From positions 94,504,132 through 94,568,131 of the forward strand of contig CM060174.1 of NCBI GenBank assembly GCA_030549775.1: 64,000 nucleotides of DNA. The letters are read 5' to 3'. Position numbers and translations under genes: made by a program. The stretch is from Tamarix chinensis. Lineage: Eukaryota; Streptophyta; Magnoliopsida; Caryophyllales; Tamaricaceae. Below the pieces are notes generated by a model, which saw only the letters and a list, made by a program, of their open reading frames with translations, made no database searches and was not told the origin of the DNA. How positions within the stretch are numbered: position 1 is the first letter of the stretch; the number at the start of each line of letters is the position of its first letter. Below, piece after piece: positions 32,577 through 44,450 of the stretch.

Positions 32577-34369
32577 GTCTACCCGTTGGTTCCATTACAG
32601 TTTTAGTTTTAGCCCCTAAGTGCCTTTCCTATCATGTTTTGTAGTTTTGGAATTTATAGGCCCTATTTTATGCAAGTACCTAATCTCCTAGTTCTAAAGT
32701 GTATGCAACTTTTGTCTTTATGAATTGCTCGTACTTGTAGCTCATGTGCGTGTCAGGGAACTTTCATAGGTGAAGTATTTGTTTGTGTTTAATCAAACAC
32801 CGATTGTGGGTTTTTAGTGGATATAGATTGTGCACATTTGTTCAATATCAGCAACATCTAAAGTTGTGAAAACAAATTTATGTGGTGGAAATGGGAAATG
32901 GAGGAGCATGTTTATTACTTGTTTCTTGCTCATAGTGTTGAATTTAGTAAGATTTTTTGTCCCGTGTAATGGATGAAGCATACTAACCGAGTAGGTTGGT
33001 AGATTGTTCATTCATTTTGACATAAGGTTCGAAGGAAATAAGAGGGAACATTTGGCCAATTGTCTTCTAGCATACACATATTCTTGTTGCTAAAGTTAAA
33101 TTAATTTATTGCATTAAGTTTAGCTGATTAATTCCTAAACGATGTCATCATATTATAGGTGCCTTCTGCTTTCTAGTCTTTCACCCTTTATGATTTTTTT
33201 TCTAGTATATGATAAACATTTCATTTTCTTTATTTCTAAATATTATAATGTTGTTTACTCATTGCCACTCTTTTGTTAAATAAGTTTTTGATGTGATCGG
33301 TCAATTTTAGGCTTTTTATAGATAAATTATCAACCAAGCTTAAAGTCGGAAAGTAGCATTAAAGGATTGCTAGGAAAGGTGAGGTGCAGGCAGCCGATGT
33401 TCTCTCACATATTGATCGTGGAATAGTAAATTTTCTAAAATTTACGTCTCAAGCAACGACACAAGGTGTGTCATCTTTGGAGGGTTTTACATGTGTTATC
33501 ATTAAGTTATATTGAATTCATGATTCTTAATGGTCCCCTTGCATCATACGTGGAATTTGGGGATATGTATGTGCCATCTCTTTCTATGGATATGCATGTG
33601 TATACATGTTAATACCATGGTGTCATGAATTTGAAAATTGGGGGAGGGTTACCGAAATGGAAAATGTGGGCATGACCATGTATGATTTCATTAATATCAT
33701 GGGATATGTAGATCCTGTGTTCAATTCTCATCCACACGGACCATACTCGATACAGAGATGTATGTCGTCTAAATCATAAGGACAAGAGCCGGAAAGTCTT
33801 TGCTCATTGATTGAAGCACTTCCATGGATTGTATAAAATGATAATAATGAAGCTTCACTTAATAGATGATAGATTGAGCTTTCCCTTTGTCGCTTAGCAC
33901 AACATGTTGAGCAGATTTCTTAATTCACTTTGCATTTTAGTTGGAAATTAGCAATGAAACTGAAATTTCAGCTTTCAAGTGCCCCTACAATTTATCCTTT
34001 TTGTTTGATCGCAAAAGTAAATGTTAGGGACATGGTTGTTGGTGGTGCACTTTGGAAGTTGGTTTGAGTATCTCGAGGTTGTTCTCTTGTAGACATCAGG
34101 AATCTAGCCCATTAAAGACATTTTGTTAATTGATGTTGTGTGATTTCTGCCTAAGAGAAAGTTTGTAGAGAGAAGTGAGTAATTTTAGAGAGAAGTTAAG
34201 TGGCGAAAAATAAGATTTGCCCCCTTGTTAAGGTGGGGGAGATCCTCTATTTATAATAGTGGAAGTGGGGACCTTTCTTTAGTGTGGTGGTTTAGGTTGG
34301 TCTCTAAAATGAATGAATGAATTTGTGTAAGCGAGGGGATAGGGATGTAATTGCTAATTGGGGCGGGTT
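32577..34369. other. Intergenic, no supported gene
   Basis: No protein family is recognised. A plus-strand stretch at about 33360-33780 reads short protein-like runs (ARKGEVQAADVLSHIDRGIV; MENVGMTMYDFINIMGYVDP) between stops and may be an old coding remnant, but nothing identifies it. Confidence 0.35.
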
Positions 34370-36750
34370 TGGTTCTGGTACCCTCATACCCATACCCATA
34401 CCCATACCTAACAAAGCTAATATGACCCAAAATCTAATTCAGACTCAAAAAGTTGAATTCGAAACCCTAAAACAACTTGAATCTATATGAACCCAACTTA
34501 AATTTAGTTAACCCAAGAGTATCCCATATCCGAAAAAATCCAAACTAATTTGAAAAGAGCCGAATTCAAAAAGAAACCCGATAATGACCCGACCCTTAAT
34601 TACCCAACTTGAAATGGCCCGACTCAAACATAACATATACCCAGACATAATTTCAAACTTGATTCAAACTAAAATCAAATTTTATCTACAAAGTTAACAT
34701 TTTATCTCATATAAATTGAACATAAATACCAATAAACTATGCGACCCATATAATAACAAATAATAAAAATATACAACCTATATAATAACAAACAAAACAA
34801 AATTAATAAAACTTTGTTATCCTCGCTTTATTTTAATATTATATCAACATTGATCAGATTATATTATAAAAAATTCTATTATTATTATAATTATAATTCT
34901 TATAAGCGTAAAAATTATAATTATAAATATAATGATTATAATATATATTATTTTAATAACAGTAGTAAAATTTATATTTGTATTTTTACTAATAATAATG
35001 ATTATTTTATTTCTACAGATGATAATAATAACAATAATTATTATAATTGACATGATAATTATAATTATTTTAACAATCACTATACTTATGAATATAATAA
35101 TATTTATGATTGTATTTATAACAATAACTATAATAATAAAAATACTAATAATGATAATAGCTTATTATTATGATTATTACATCTTTGATGATAATAATTT
35201 GTTATATCATTATATATATTATGATAAAAATTACTATGATAAGCATAATTATAATAATAAATCACAAAAATTAATTTATTAATTATATTGAATTGATAAC
35301 AATCAATGTCAATACAAATTTTTACCTTGAATTAGCTTGGCCCAAACCAGATTCGACCTGGAGTCTGTAGACCCAAATCGAATATGAATTCGAAGAAATC
35401 CAATGGATTAGACCCAGACCCAGACCCGACTCGATATTCTTTTGACCCAAAATGACCCGACCTAATACACACCTGACCTAATCCCGAATTTGATCTAATT
35501 GCATAACAATCTGATTTTAACTTGATCCAAATTGACATGACTCAAACCCAACTTGGAAGACATGTTTTCCACCTCTACCCATACTTAATGCCTAATAAGA
35601 AAGCTATACTCAAACGGGTATTTGCTAACACATTCATATTTGTATCCACCGAATAACTTGTTACCCATTTAAATAACTCAGTGGATATTATTAGGTGGAC
35701 AAATCCATTACCCGTTTGAATTTTTAATTAATTCTTTATAAATATCAATATGCCAAATACCAAAATCTACAACTTCAATTAAAAAACCTTCCATTACAAC
35801 CAAACAACCTACCATTTCAACAACCTACTCCAGCAATATCAGATTTTCAACCTCTCTTAACATCTAAATTTAATTTTGGTCACTTCAAAATGATCAGCAT
35901 TGATTAACATATAGACGAGGGAGATAATCTATAGATTTGGAAAGAGAAGGAGAAGAATCTTTGTCAAAAGATAGGCAATATTTAAGGATTGTCCAAGTCA
36001 ATTGGTCATGGATCAACTAAGAAAATGGACAAATAATAACTGCAAACATTTCAAGTTAGTTGTTTGTTGAAGTTCTCTAGAGAGAACATTTTTGAAGATA
36101 TAAGTAAAAGAGACAAAGCATTTTAGAAAGCACTAGTGCCATGATTTTTCAAAGGTTGTTTTTGTACTTTGAGTGGTGAAATCGTCACAAGTTCTCACAA
36201 ATGAGTGAGTCCAAGAATCATCTTGACATTAGTTTTTAAAGTGTTACCTACCAACAACCAAAAATCTTGACCGACAGTGAAACTGAAGAGAAGAAATCAT
36301 TAACAAGAAAATGATGATGGGATTGCAAATGATGGGATGCTAACGAGTGATGAAGAAGAAGGATGCCAAAAACCATTTTGGTATAAGCAACGGACAAAGG
36401 AGATAGTGGAGACAACACGATGGATGATGGAAATAAGAAGGAATCATTGAAGGAGTTAGAGGGAAAAGGGACTTTGGGGTTGGGGAGAATAAGACTTGAC
36501 ACAAATCTTAGAAAAGTAAATGGGTAATTGTTTGGCTATACTCTTAGTTGATCGAAGGGTAGGTAGGGATAAGTAAAATGATAATTTTAACCTTAATAAT
36601 ATACTATATTTTAAAATTAGGGATAAAAATATAATTATACATTGGGTAAATGGATACGAATATGGATATGTGTATGAGTATATGGGTATGGGTACGGATA
36701 TGGATATGGTTATCCATTACCCATATCTATACTTGAACCTGCCATAAATT
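34370..36750. mobile_element. Degenerate element with CCCATACCC-rich ends and A+T core
   Basis: The left side has GGTTCTGGTACCCTCATACC followed by repeated CCATAC; the right side near 36655-36735 has the opposite-strand equivalent (GGGTATGGGTACGGATATGG). Between them are ACCCGA/GACCC-rich blocks (34500-34660 and 35340-35560) around a ~470-bp A+T low-complexity core. The inverted arrangement suggests a DNA transposon, possibly hAT, but no transposase or target duplication is visible. Confidence 0.35.
34810..35282. repeat. A+T low-complexity core (ATA/TAAT-rich)
   Basis: Dominated by irregular ATAATTATAATA-type trinucleotide-like runs on both strands, with almost no G or C. Long open frames on both strands here (such as those rich in Ile or Tyr/Asn) are artefacts of composition. 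Confidence 0.85.
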
Positions 36751-36834
36751 GATTTCATTTCCCCATATTTGTTTACATATCTGTTGGGTAAAACCCCTTG
36801 GATTTCAAGTAAAATGTGTCCTGTATGCATGCCT

Positions 36835-36963
36835 AGGGGGAGGATGATCCAATGCCCAACATTATTCCCTTTAAAAATCTCCAAGATGCCGGCCTTCGAC
36901 CTACCAATATTACTCCCTTTCAAAATCATAGGGATGGCGGTCTTTAACCTTGCCTCAAGAAAA
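36835..36963 (-). repeat. Inverted match to 41352-41450
   Basis: The minus strand reads TCTTGAGGCAAGGTTAAAGA, a GCCGGCATC block and GGGAATAATGTTGGGC. The same order occurs on the plus strand at 41352-41450 (TCTTGAGGCAAGGTTGAAGG...GAGAATAATGTTGGGG). These are related repeat fragments in opposite orientation, about 4.4 kb apart. Confidence 0.65.
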
Positions 36964-37039
36964 ACAATATCATGTAGATGTTGGCTGATATTTTGCTGAG
37001 GTAGAAAGGGAGAAGCTAAGAGTAAAGACATGTTCACCT

Positions 37040-37560
37040 GGGTTTACACTGGTCAAATAGAAGGAGAAAGTTGTAAGAGGTGAGCAAAATCGAGTCATCA
37101 AGGATGAAGTGGCCAAATTGATGAACTCGGGATTTATAAGGGAAATAAAATATGTTGAATGGATTGCAAATCCAATCCTGGTGAAAAAGGCAAATGTGAA
37201 GTGGCATATGTGTATCGACTTCACCGATTTGAACAAAGCATGTCCGAAGGATGAGTATCCATTGCTGAGGATAAATGGACTTATTAACGTCACAACAAGC
37301 CATGAATGTTTAAGTTTAATGGATTCCTTCCTAAGATACCTGTGATTGAGGATGATCAACCAAAAAACTACAAAGTAAGTTTATAAGAGATGAAGGCCTA
37401 CTACAAAGTAATTTCCTTTGGCCTTGGGAATGTCGTGGCGACATATTAGAGGTTAGTAAATAAAATTTTCGCCAATCAAATTGGGGATAAGGTAGAAACT
37501 TATGCTAATGATGCGATCATCAAAAGTAAGCGAATTATAGAACACCGCTCCTGAGTGTGA
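37040..37560 (+). pseudogene. Tat-lineage gypsy reverse transcriptase fragment
   Basis: The open part at 37109-37345 reads MNSGFIREIKYVEWIANPIL, WHMCIDFTDLNKACPKDEYP and HECLSLMDS, the N-terminal RT motifs characteristic of the Tat/Athila branch. The frame is then lost, but ISFGLGNVVATY and RLVNKIFANQIGDKVETYAN (equivalents of the MPFGLKNAGATYQRL and YVDD regions) follow to about 37530; the catalytic DD box is degraded to YANDAI. Nothing of RNase H or integrase remains downstream. Confidence 0.75.
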
Positions 37561-40110
37561 TTTGAAAAACATCTCAAAAGCCTTATCATACATATAAGAG
37601 AACCACTGTTCTTCTCTTCGGAGATATTGCATTTGAAAGTCTTACTTCTGAGATAGGTATCGATAGCCTCCATCTGATGTTCATTGGCCTTTTCATTTTT
37701 TGAGGAACCCACCTTCTTGGTCGCCTCTGAGCCAGTGCTCAAACCTATTATGCATCTAAACCAATAGCCCCTTTTTGATAAATGGTGAAATTCTTTCATT
37801 TTTACTTGAAGTTATCACTTATCGTGAACTTTATCTCTCTCCTCTCGATCCTTTTGCACATCTTCCCAAAAGACAACTCTATTGGCGAAGAGGATTTCTT
37901 TTTTTGAACAAAGGGCCTCAGAGTCTTTTGTGGCAACCTATAGCCTTTGTGTGGCTTCTGCAAGACAATACTTGAATTGTCGAGTGTAAGCCGTCTTATA
38001 CTAGAGGCCCTTAACTTTGGCCTCTAATTTCTCATTAGCCTTTGTTAGCCTACCAACCTCAACCTTAGTTGAAGTGAACCAATGGGCCAACTCAATAGTA
38101 AGAGCAAGGCCCTAGTTAAACAACACAAGTTATTGAGGACACTTGAGGGAATTCAAAGCATTAAACAAACTTAACCACTTTACATTATAACTTTGTCGGC
38201 AAGACATCCTTCATCCTTAGCATGCTCAACCTATCAATATCATCCAGTAGAATAATCCATTGGCCTAGCTTCATGTTGACCTTGTATCTAACCTTTATAT
38301 GGTAGAAAGAGGTCAAGCCTCTCTTCCTCAAGTATGTGAGCCGAAGGTGGAGGAGTAGGTGAAGAAGTTTGGATTATAGAAGGGGTAGATGGAAGGATGT
38401 AAGTACCATAGGTTGGGCAGGTACTAGGCTTTGAGAAATTAAAGGTGGAGAGGAACTAGAAGTTGGAGAAGGGGTCATAAAAAGACAACTCTGAAATGAA
38501 TGACCTAAATATAAAGGAAAAGAGGAGGAAGTTATGAAAGATAAGGGCCCAACTGGAGTAGAGAGGGAAAAAGAGGGGCCCAAAAGTAAGGGAAGAGAGG
38601 GAAGAGTTATAGGAATGGCATAGAGGTGCACAGAGAGGAACATGAAAGGATGGGTGTTGCCAAGGGAGCCCCATGGGCTGAAGTAGAATGTGTGGTAAAG
38701 GTGACGATTGGAAGTGATAATAAGTGTGGTCTTTGCAATAGAGGACCTCCTCCTCTTCTTGTCCAAAATATCATGAGCCGCACTAAGTATCTTGTGCATG
38801 GAACACACCAGGGGTGGCACTTAAAGGTCGTGGCATGTGTAAAGGAAACAACAAAGAGCCCTCCAAGTGTTGGGTGGAAATAGGGCGATACACATGCAAT
38901 TGTAAGAGAGAGAAATTCTTAGAAAAAGGGATGGGGAGGAAGTTCAAATCCCTCCTTCGGTGAATTAGGGTGATACACTCCTCGGGAAGAGTTTGGGCCC
39001 TTTCATTTGGACTAGGAGCCAACAACTCGTACTTTTGACGTATGACGCTGCAAACCCTCATACTGACGAGATGGGCTTTGATTAGATATTAACTAGGTGT
39101 TAGATCAGCTTTAGAAGAAGTACCTCTCTTAGACTTGAACTTAGCAGGGGCCTTGGTTGTCGAAGAGTTGGTACAAAGCACTAATAACTAAAGTGGCGAG
39201 AGGAGAAATTTTTGGAGGTCTCTGGTTGATTTTGGGGTTACAAAAAGAAGAATAATAGTGGAGGGAAGTTTGAGATTCGTGATAAAAAGGGCAAAAAGAA
39301 TAAAGGGATTGCCTAACACTTTTGTTAATAGAATGATAATGGGGTGACTTGATTCTACAATGGTAACTATTGGAGGAATGATCTCTTGAATCATTTGAAG
39401 TTTAGTTGGAAGAGTTTGAAGATGTGCATAAGTATTTGAAGATGTGCTAGACGATGTAGTGGTAGAATTTGAAGATGTTTTAGAATATTTTAGCAACAAT
39501 GTAGAAAGCATAGAGAGAGAATAAAAAGGAAAAAAATGAGCAATTTATAGGAAGTAGCATGTATAAGAAAACAAATTGGAAGGGGATTCATCGCAAGGAT
39601 CGAAGAAGATTGGGAATAATCTTAAATGAAGGAAAAGGTATTTAATAATTAAAAATGGGAAGGCCAAACACCATTATTGAATGTCAAGGGAATAGGGAGG
39701 CCAATACCTAGGGAACTAAAGAGTTGCACCCCATCAAGTTTAACCCAGCCACAAAAAGGAGCTCTTTAGATCCAATGATTTAGAGGAGGATAAAGGGGGA
39801 AAATAGTTTTGAAAGGTTTGAAGGAAGGCCTAGCTAGCTAACGCACAACAATAGAAGTGTTTGATGTTGAAATACAAGAGGTTGTGAAATTCAACTTCAA
39901 AATAACAACAAAAGCCATAAGATCTATACGCCTAAGGCTAATATACTAGACAGACAATTAAAGTGCTTGCAATGGCTAAAACCCTACATCCGAACACTTA
40001 CAATGTCTTAAAGGTGACCGAAACACTAAAGTGTGTTGTCCTGAAGTTGAATCATATTAGCATGTGTAGTTGAAACACCCATAAAAAAAATACTACATTG
40101 TAACTTATTT
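37561..40110. other. Repeat-derived DNA without identifiable genes
   Basis: Several open frames occur on the minus strand (37799-37500, 38820-38374, 39061-38783, 39511-39188), Ser/Pro/Leu-rich and without recognised domains. The composition suggests the 5' gag-side region of a Tat-type element reading on the minus strand, but no zinc knuckle or protease motif was found, so I leave it unassigned. 39800-40110 leads into the tandem array. Confidence 0.35.
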
Positions 40111-41010
40111 GCAAAAGTGTTTACTCTCTTAATGGATGGCTAAAGTGCCAAAGCACCTTGTGAAAGTGCTAAAGTATCTTGTAAATGACCAAAGTATCAA
40201 AGCATCTTGCAAATTGCCTAATTTTTGAAGTGGAGTTAATGGCTTAAGTGCACCGAAGCGTCTTGTAAATGGTCAAAGTGTGTTGAAACGTCTTGTAAAT
40301 GACTAAAGGGCTGAAGTGTCTTGTGATGATAGAAGCGTTGGAGTGTCTTATAAATAGCTGAAGCATCCAAGCACGACCTACGTGTGCCCTATTTGCAAAA
40401 GTATTTAACTCTCTTGATGGATGACTAAAGTGCCAAAGCACCTTGTGAACACTTAAGTGCCAAAGTATCTTGTAAACGACCAAAGTGTCGAAGCATCTTG
40501 CAAAAGGCCTAAGTGTTGAAGCAGAGTTAATGGCTTAAGTGCACTAAATCATCTTGTAAATGACCAAAGTGCGTTGAAATGTCTTGTAAATGATTGAAGG
40601 GCTGAAGTGTATTGTGGATGACCGAAGCATTGAAGTGTCTTATAAATAGTCGAAGCGTCAAATCACAACCTAAGTGTACCCTGTTAGCAAAAGTGTTTAA
40701 CTCTCTTAGTGGACGATTAAAGTGCTAAAGCACCTTGTGAACACTTAAGTGCCAAAGTATCTTGTAAACTACCAAACTGTCGAAGCATCTTGCAAAAGGC
40801 CTAAGTGTTGAAGCATAGTTAATGGCTTAAGTACACCGAAATGTCTTGTAAATGGCCAAAGTGCGTCAAAATGTCTTGTAAATGATTAAAGGGCTGAAGT
40901 GTCTTGTGAATGACCAAAGCGTTGAAGTGTCTTATAAATAGTCGAAGCGTCAAAGCACAACCTAAGTATTAAAGGGTCTTATAAATGACGAAAGTGTCAA
41001 AGTTTCTTGG
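40111..41010 (+). repeat. ~288-bp higher-order tandem array
   Basis: Three copies begin GCAAAAGTGTTT/AACTCTCTT at 40111, 40395 and 40687 (spacing 284 and 292). Each is made of about ten ~29-base subunits of the pattern AAAGTGTCGAAGCATCTTGT followed by AAATGACC. Order of subunit variants is the same in each large unit, so the array grew in two steps: first subunit amplification, then amplification of the ~288-bp block. No coding function. Confidence 0.88.
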
Positions 41011-41351
41011 AAGGTAACACTTAGGGGAGTTTTCTTGAGGCAGCGAATGAAAAAAATGAATTGCCCAGTACAAAAATATCCAATTTTGGGATACGTATAT
41101 GATTAGGAAAAATCGTACTAACTAATTGAACCGGATTAACCCAATACTAATAGAAATGCAAGCAATTTTCTTTCTTTGTCGTCTTTTAAGCCCTAAGTAT
41201 GAACCAGTCAGATTGGTTTTGCTAAGGTCATATCAGGATCATACTGAGTCAATTATTGAGTTAAATTACTTTTTGATCCAACTATATTCGGATTGGTTAG
41301 ACTGGGTACCAACCACCGAACTAGGTCAATTTGCAATATGATATTTAAAGC

Positions 41352-41720
41352 ACTGTCTTGAGGCAAGGTTGAAGGCTGGCATCCCTGGGATTTTTAATGA
41401 GAATAATGTTGGGGGTCTAGATCCAACCGTGTGATTAGATCATCATCCCCTACCTACACAAGCCTATCCATTCACCTAAGAAGTTGGCCCAACCCACCGC
41501 CCTCAAGAGAGGCCCCCCATTCCCACTACTATAGATAGTGCCCTCCCCCTCTTGCAAGGGGACATATCTCATTTTTCACCACTCACTCTAAATCACTCTC
41601 ACTTCTCTCAGAAACTCTGACCTCTCAATCGGAAATCACTAAACAATAGTTAAACATACAAGTACAAGGTTCTCTGGGTCTGTAGTGAGGTTATCATCAC
41701 TCCATTTCTTCTTCTTAGTG
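41352..41720 (+). mobile_element. LTR-like fragment with TATA region
   Basis: It opens with the repeat shared in inverse orientation with 36835-36963, then GATTAGATCATCATCCCC, a promoter-like CACTACTATAGATAGTGCCC near 41514, and a leader-like CACTCACTCTAAATCACTCTC region. This resembles the U3-R-U5 design of Tat-type LTRs. No PBS is identified. Confidence 0.4.
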
Positions 41721-43239
41721 AATTGCTTTTGACTTGGGTACATTTTCATGTTTTGGTGAGATTTGATGTTAATAATGAAAATTCTTCATTTATTTAGTGT
41801 TTTTTCTTGGCACTTCATGTTTACATCACTCACGCATGTTGCTCTATTCCGAGGCCCATATGCTGCTTGCATCTCTCTAGATTTCTTTCTTTACATGGAT
41901 GCTTAAAGACATGTATGCATGCAACACTCTAAATTTAATTTAATGGGCTTTAATATTTATGATGATGTTTGGGGATATTAGGCGGTAGAGCAGGTCTGCA
42001 GGGAAGCATGTGAAACTTGACATTCATGCAATACTGATGAGGATAAACGAACAAGTGAAGGAATGATTCCTTTTTAATAGGCACTATTGCTTTATCCCAT
42101 ATCATGGGTTTTGTTTATTATGGATGAAGTACAGGTGCCTTGGTAGAGTGCTTGCATTTTCTTTGGCTTGGGTTGTTACTCTTCCTATTGGATTCGTTCA
42201 AGCATTTACCAACTAGATACTTGTTATATTTTCCTTAGAAAATCTCAGGTCCTGCATGACACTAACAATCTGAAAAAATGTGAAGAATGCAAAAGAATAT
42301 GTTTGAACATAGTTGTGAGCTCTAATAGAATTATTGATCTAGTGCATTATATAACCAGTTCCTACCTTTTGCAAAGAAGGGCATATAAGGAACTTATCAT
42401 AACAGTTGAAGGTGTGGCTAAAGACTGTTGCGATGCTAAACTGAGGGGACTTAGAATGACTGTTGGTTGAAGGACAATTAGTTTTATCATAATTTAATCA
42501 GTTTGATATTCATATATTATGAACTTTACATTCTAGGTATATACTATTTTATGGTTGATATATGACCTAGAGTTGTAGATTTTAGAATATAAAATAATAT
42601 TATAATTTTTGCAAATTGGATTTGATAAAAGAGATGCTCAATCTTTTGATAGACTGGGGAAATATGCCACTTAAAGGATTGCTTTGAATTATGGGGTGTT
42701 TGTTTGCCTTTGTTGCTGGATTCAAAGATGATATGTTTTTTATTGTTGGACTGTTTATCCTCTAAGATGCAGTTTGTTAATCAAATTCATCTTTCTACAC
42801 ATGAAGATTACGAGTATTATATAGCAGGGCAAACAACAATCATTACATTTGAGAAATCATTTATATGGCATCTTCTTCAAGCATTAGACTTTTTTTTTTA
42901 AATTATGCATGAACAAATAATGGACATCCCATTTGTTGTTCGTAAAATTACTTGAAGAACCAAATAATTGCAATGCAGATTTTATTTTCATTGTTCATAA
43001 AATTATGTAATAACTTGAAGAACCAACAAATATAATATATTGTTCATCAATCTACTTATGCAATAGTTGATTGTAAGGGGTTGTGGTTAGTGAAAAATGT
43101 GTCTCTAGGATCTTGCCTCCAAATACAGTTAAGGAATATTTATATTGGATTTCAAGTATAGGAGATGGAACAATTGGATGACCAAATGATGGTATTGTGA
43201 CCATTGACATTCCCTTGATATTTTTATCATTTTTCTATA
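41721..43239. other. Intergenic, one unassigned frame
   Basis: The plus frame 42168-42470 ends in EECKRICLNIVVSSNRIIDL and VEGVAKDCCDAKLRGLRMTV, which looks protein-like but is not recognised. The rest is A+T-rich without features. Confidence 0.3.
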
Positions 43240-44450
43240 TTCCTTTAATGGCATACTCATCCTCTATGTTGTTTGAATGCCTCCTTCAACGTTTCTAGTC
43301 CCTCAATTTGTTTATCTTTCTCTCATTCCAGAATGTGAGGAGAAACAAAACATAATTTCACATTCTTATAGTGTCGATCAAGTAAGTTAATATTACTCCA
43401 AAAGATCTATCGAAGTCACCAGCAACAATAACCAGACAGCACAAAACCAAATTGGTGATAAGAAATATTTCCACTGAAAAGGAAATAACAAGAATCCCCT
43501 TTCTGATGTACAACATATTAGCCATGGGTGCCGCTCCATTCAGACTTGCTCTTGAAGTGCTATTTTTTTCTCACAGCAACAGATGCATGACATTGAGTGC
43601 CTGTCAATGAGCCTTACTACTGAGTTGCAGTCCATGAAACACAGTGGCAGAAGTTCTGCATTCTGAAGCCAGAACATCCCCACCATCATTGTGATATAAC
43701 ACAAACGAGGTAGACAAGCAAATAATGAAGTTTCCTCTTAATTGTTATTTTCATACATCCAGAGCTCTGTGCATGCTAATTGGGACCCTGATGAGTAGGA
43801 ATGAATGCATCACAAAGGCCTCTTCTATCTATGTTATTGCCTATACATTCTCTATTCTTTGAATGCACCTTGGCAAAGAGCACATCAGCCTCTCTGTTGA
43901 AGCTTCTCATATTGAAGTGTGTGTGCATCCCACTTGCTTTTGCTGGCCATTTTCTTTCTCCAAAACCCTGTATGTATGAAACTCAGGAAGGCTTATAGAA
44001 ATGTATTTGCTTGCTGAAATTAATCAAACAGTTGCAATGACACCTCTTATGCACATTTCTAGAACTAAATACTGACTGTTTTCATGCACATTTGTAGAAC
44101 AGTTGCACCTGCATACATGGCACTAATATTATTTTTTTCTCATCTTGCAAGGGGGCAGAAAGCAAAAATTTTATTTTTCCGACACTTTGCAGGCTATGGA
44201 GAATGCAACCAAAGTTAAGGAAACAGCAGAAAGGTGACTTTCCACTATGGATTGTCATATTGCAATTGCTTTTGCAAATTCATGGTGCGTACTCTTTATT
44301 ATATGCTTTGATGGAACTGGATATGTATGCAGTATCATTCTCATTGCCGAGTCTTCCGTCAGAAGTCCAAAGCAAAGAAAATTAGTATGAAATAAATACA
44401 CTAAATATACCGCATTGGGTGATACTTGTTCTCACTGCTAAATTGATATC
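43240..44450 (+). pseudogene. Broken multi-exon gene (copy 2 of the 12-kb pseudogene)
   Basis: This segment parallels about 11600-12705 in order: ATGGCATACTCATCCTCTATG, the CATTCCAG acceptor, the GGGTGCCGCTCCATTCAGAC block, the acceptor TTTTTTTCTCACAG with QQMHDIECLSMSLTTELQSM (43576-43640), and the GCTATGGAGAATGCAACCAA exon near 44193. It keeps the ~14 bases missing in copy 1 but has its own 2-bp deletion after AAACAC (43638) and a stop in the AMENATKVKETAER exon. Homology ends near 44448, where foreign sequence begins, and the final exon is missing. The two copies are not functional but show different lesions. Confidence 0.7.

Noticed and set aside
34814..35282. Open frames of 73-116 codons on both strands
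   Set aside because: Almost pure A+T low-complexity sequence; Ile-only or Tyr/Asn-only proteins are artefacts.
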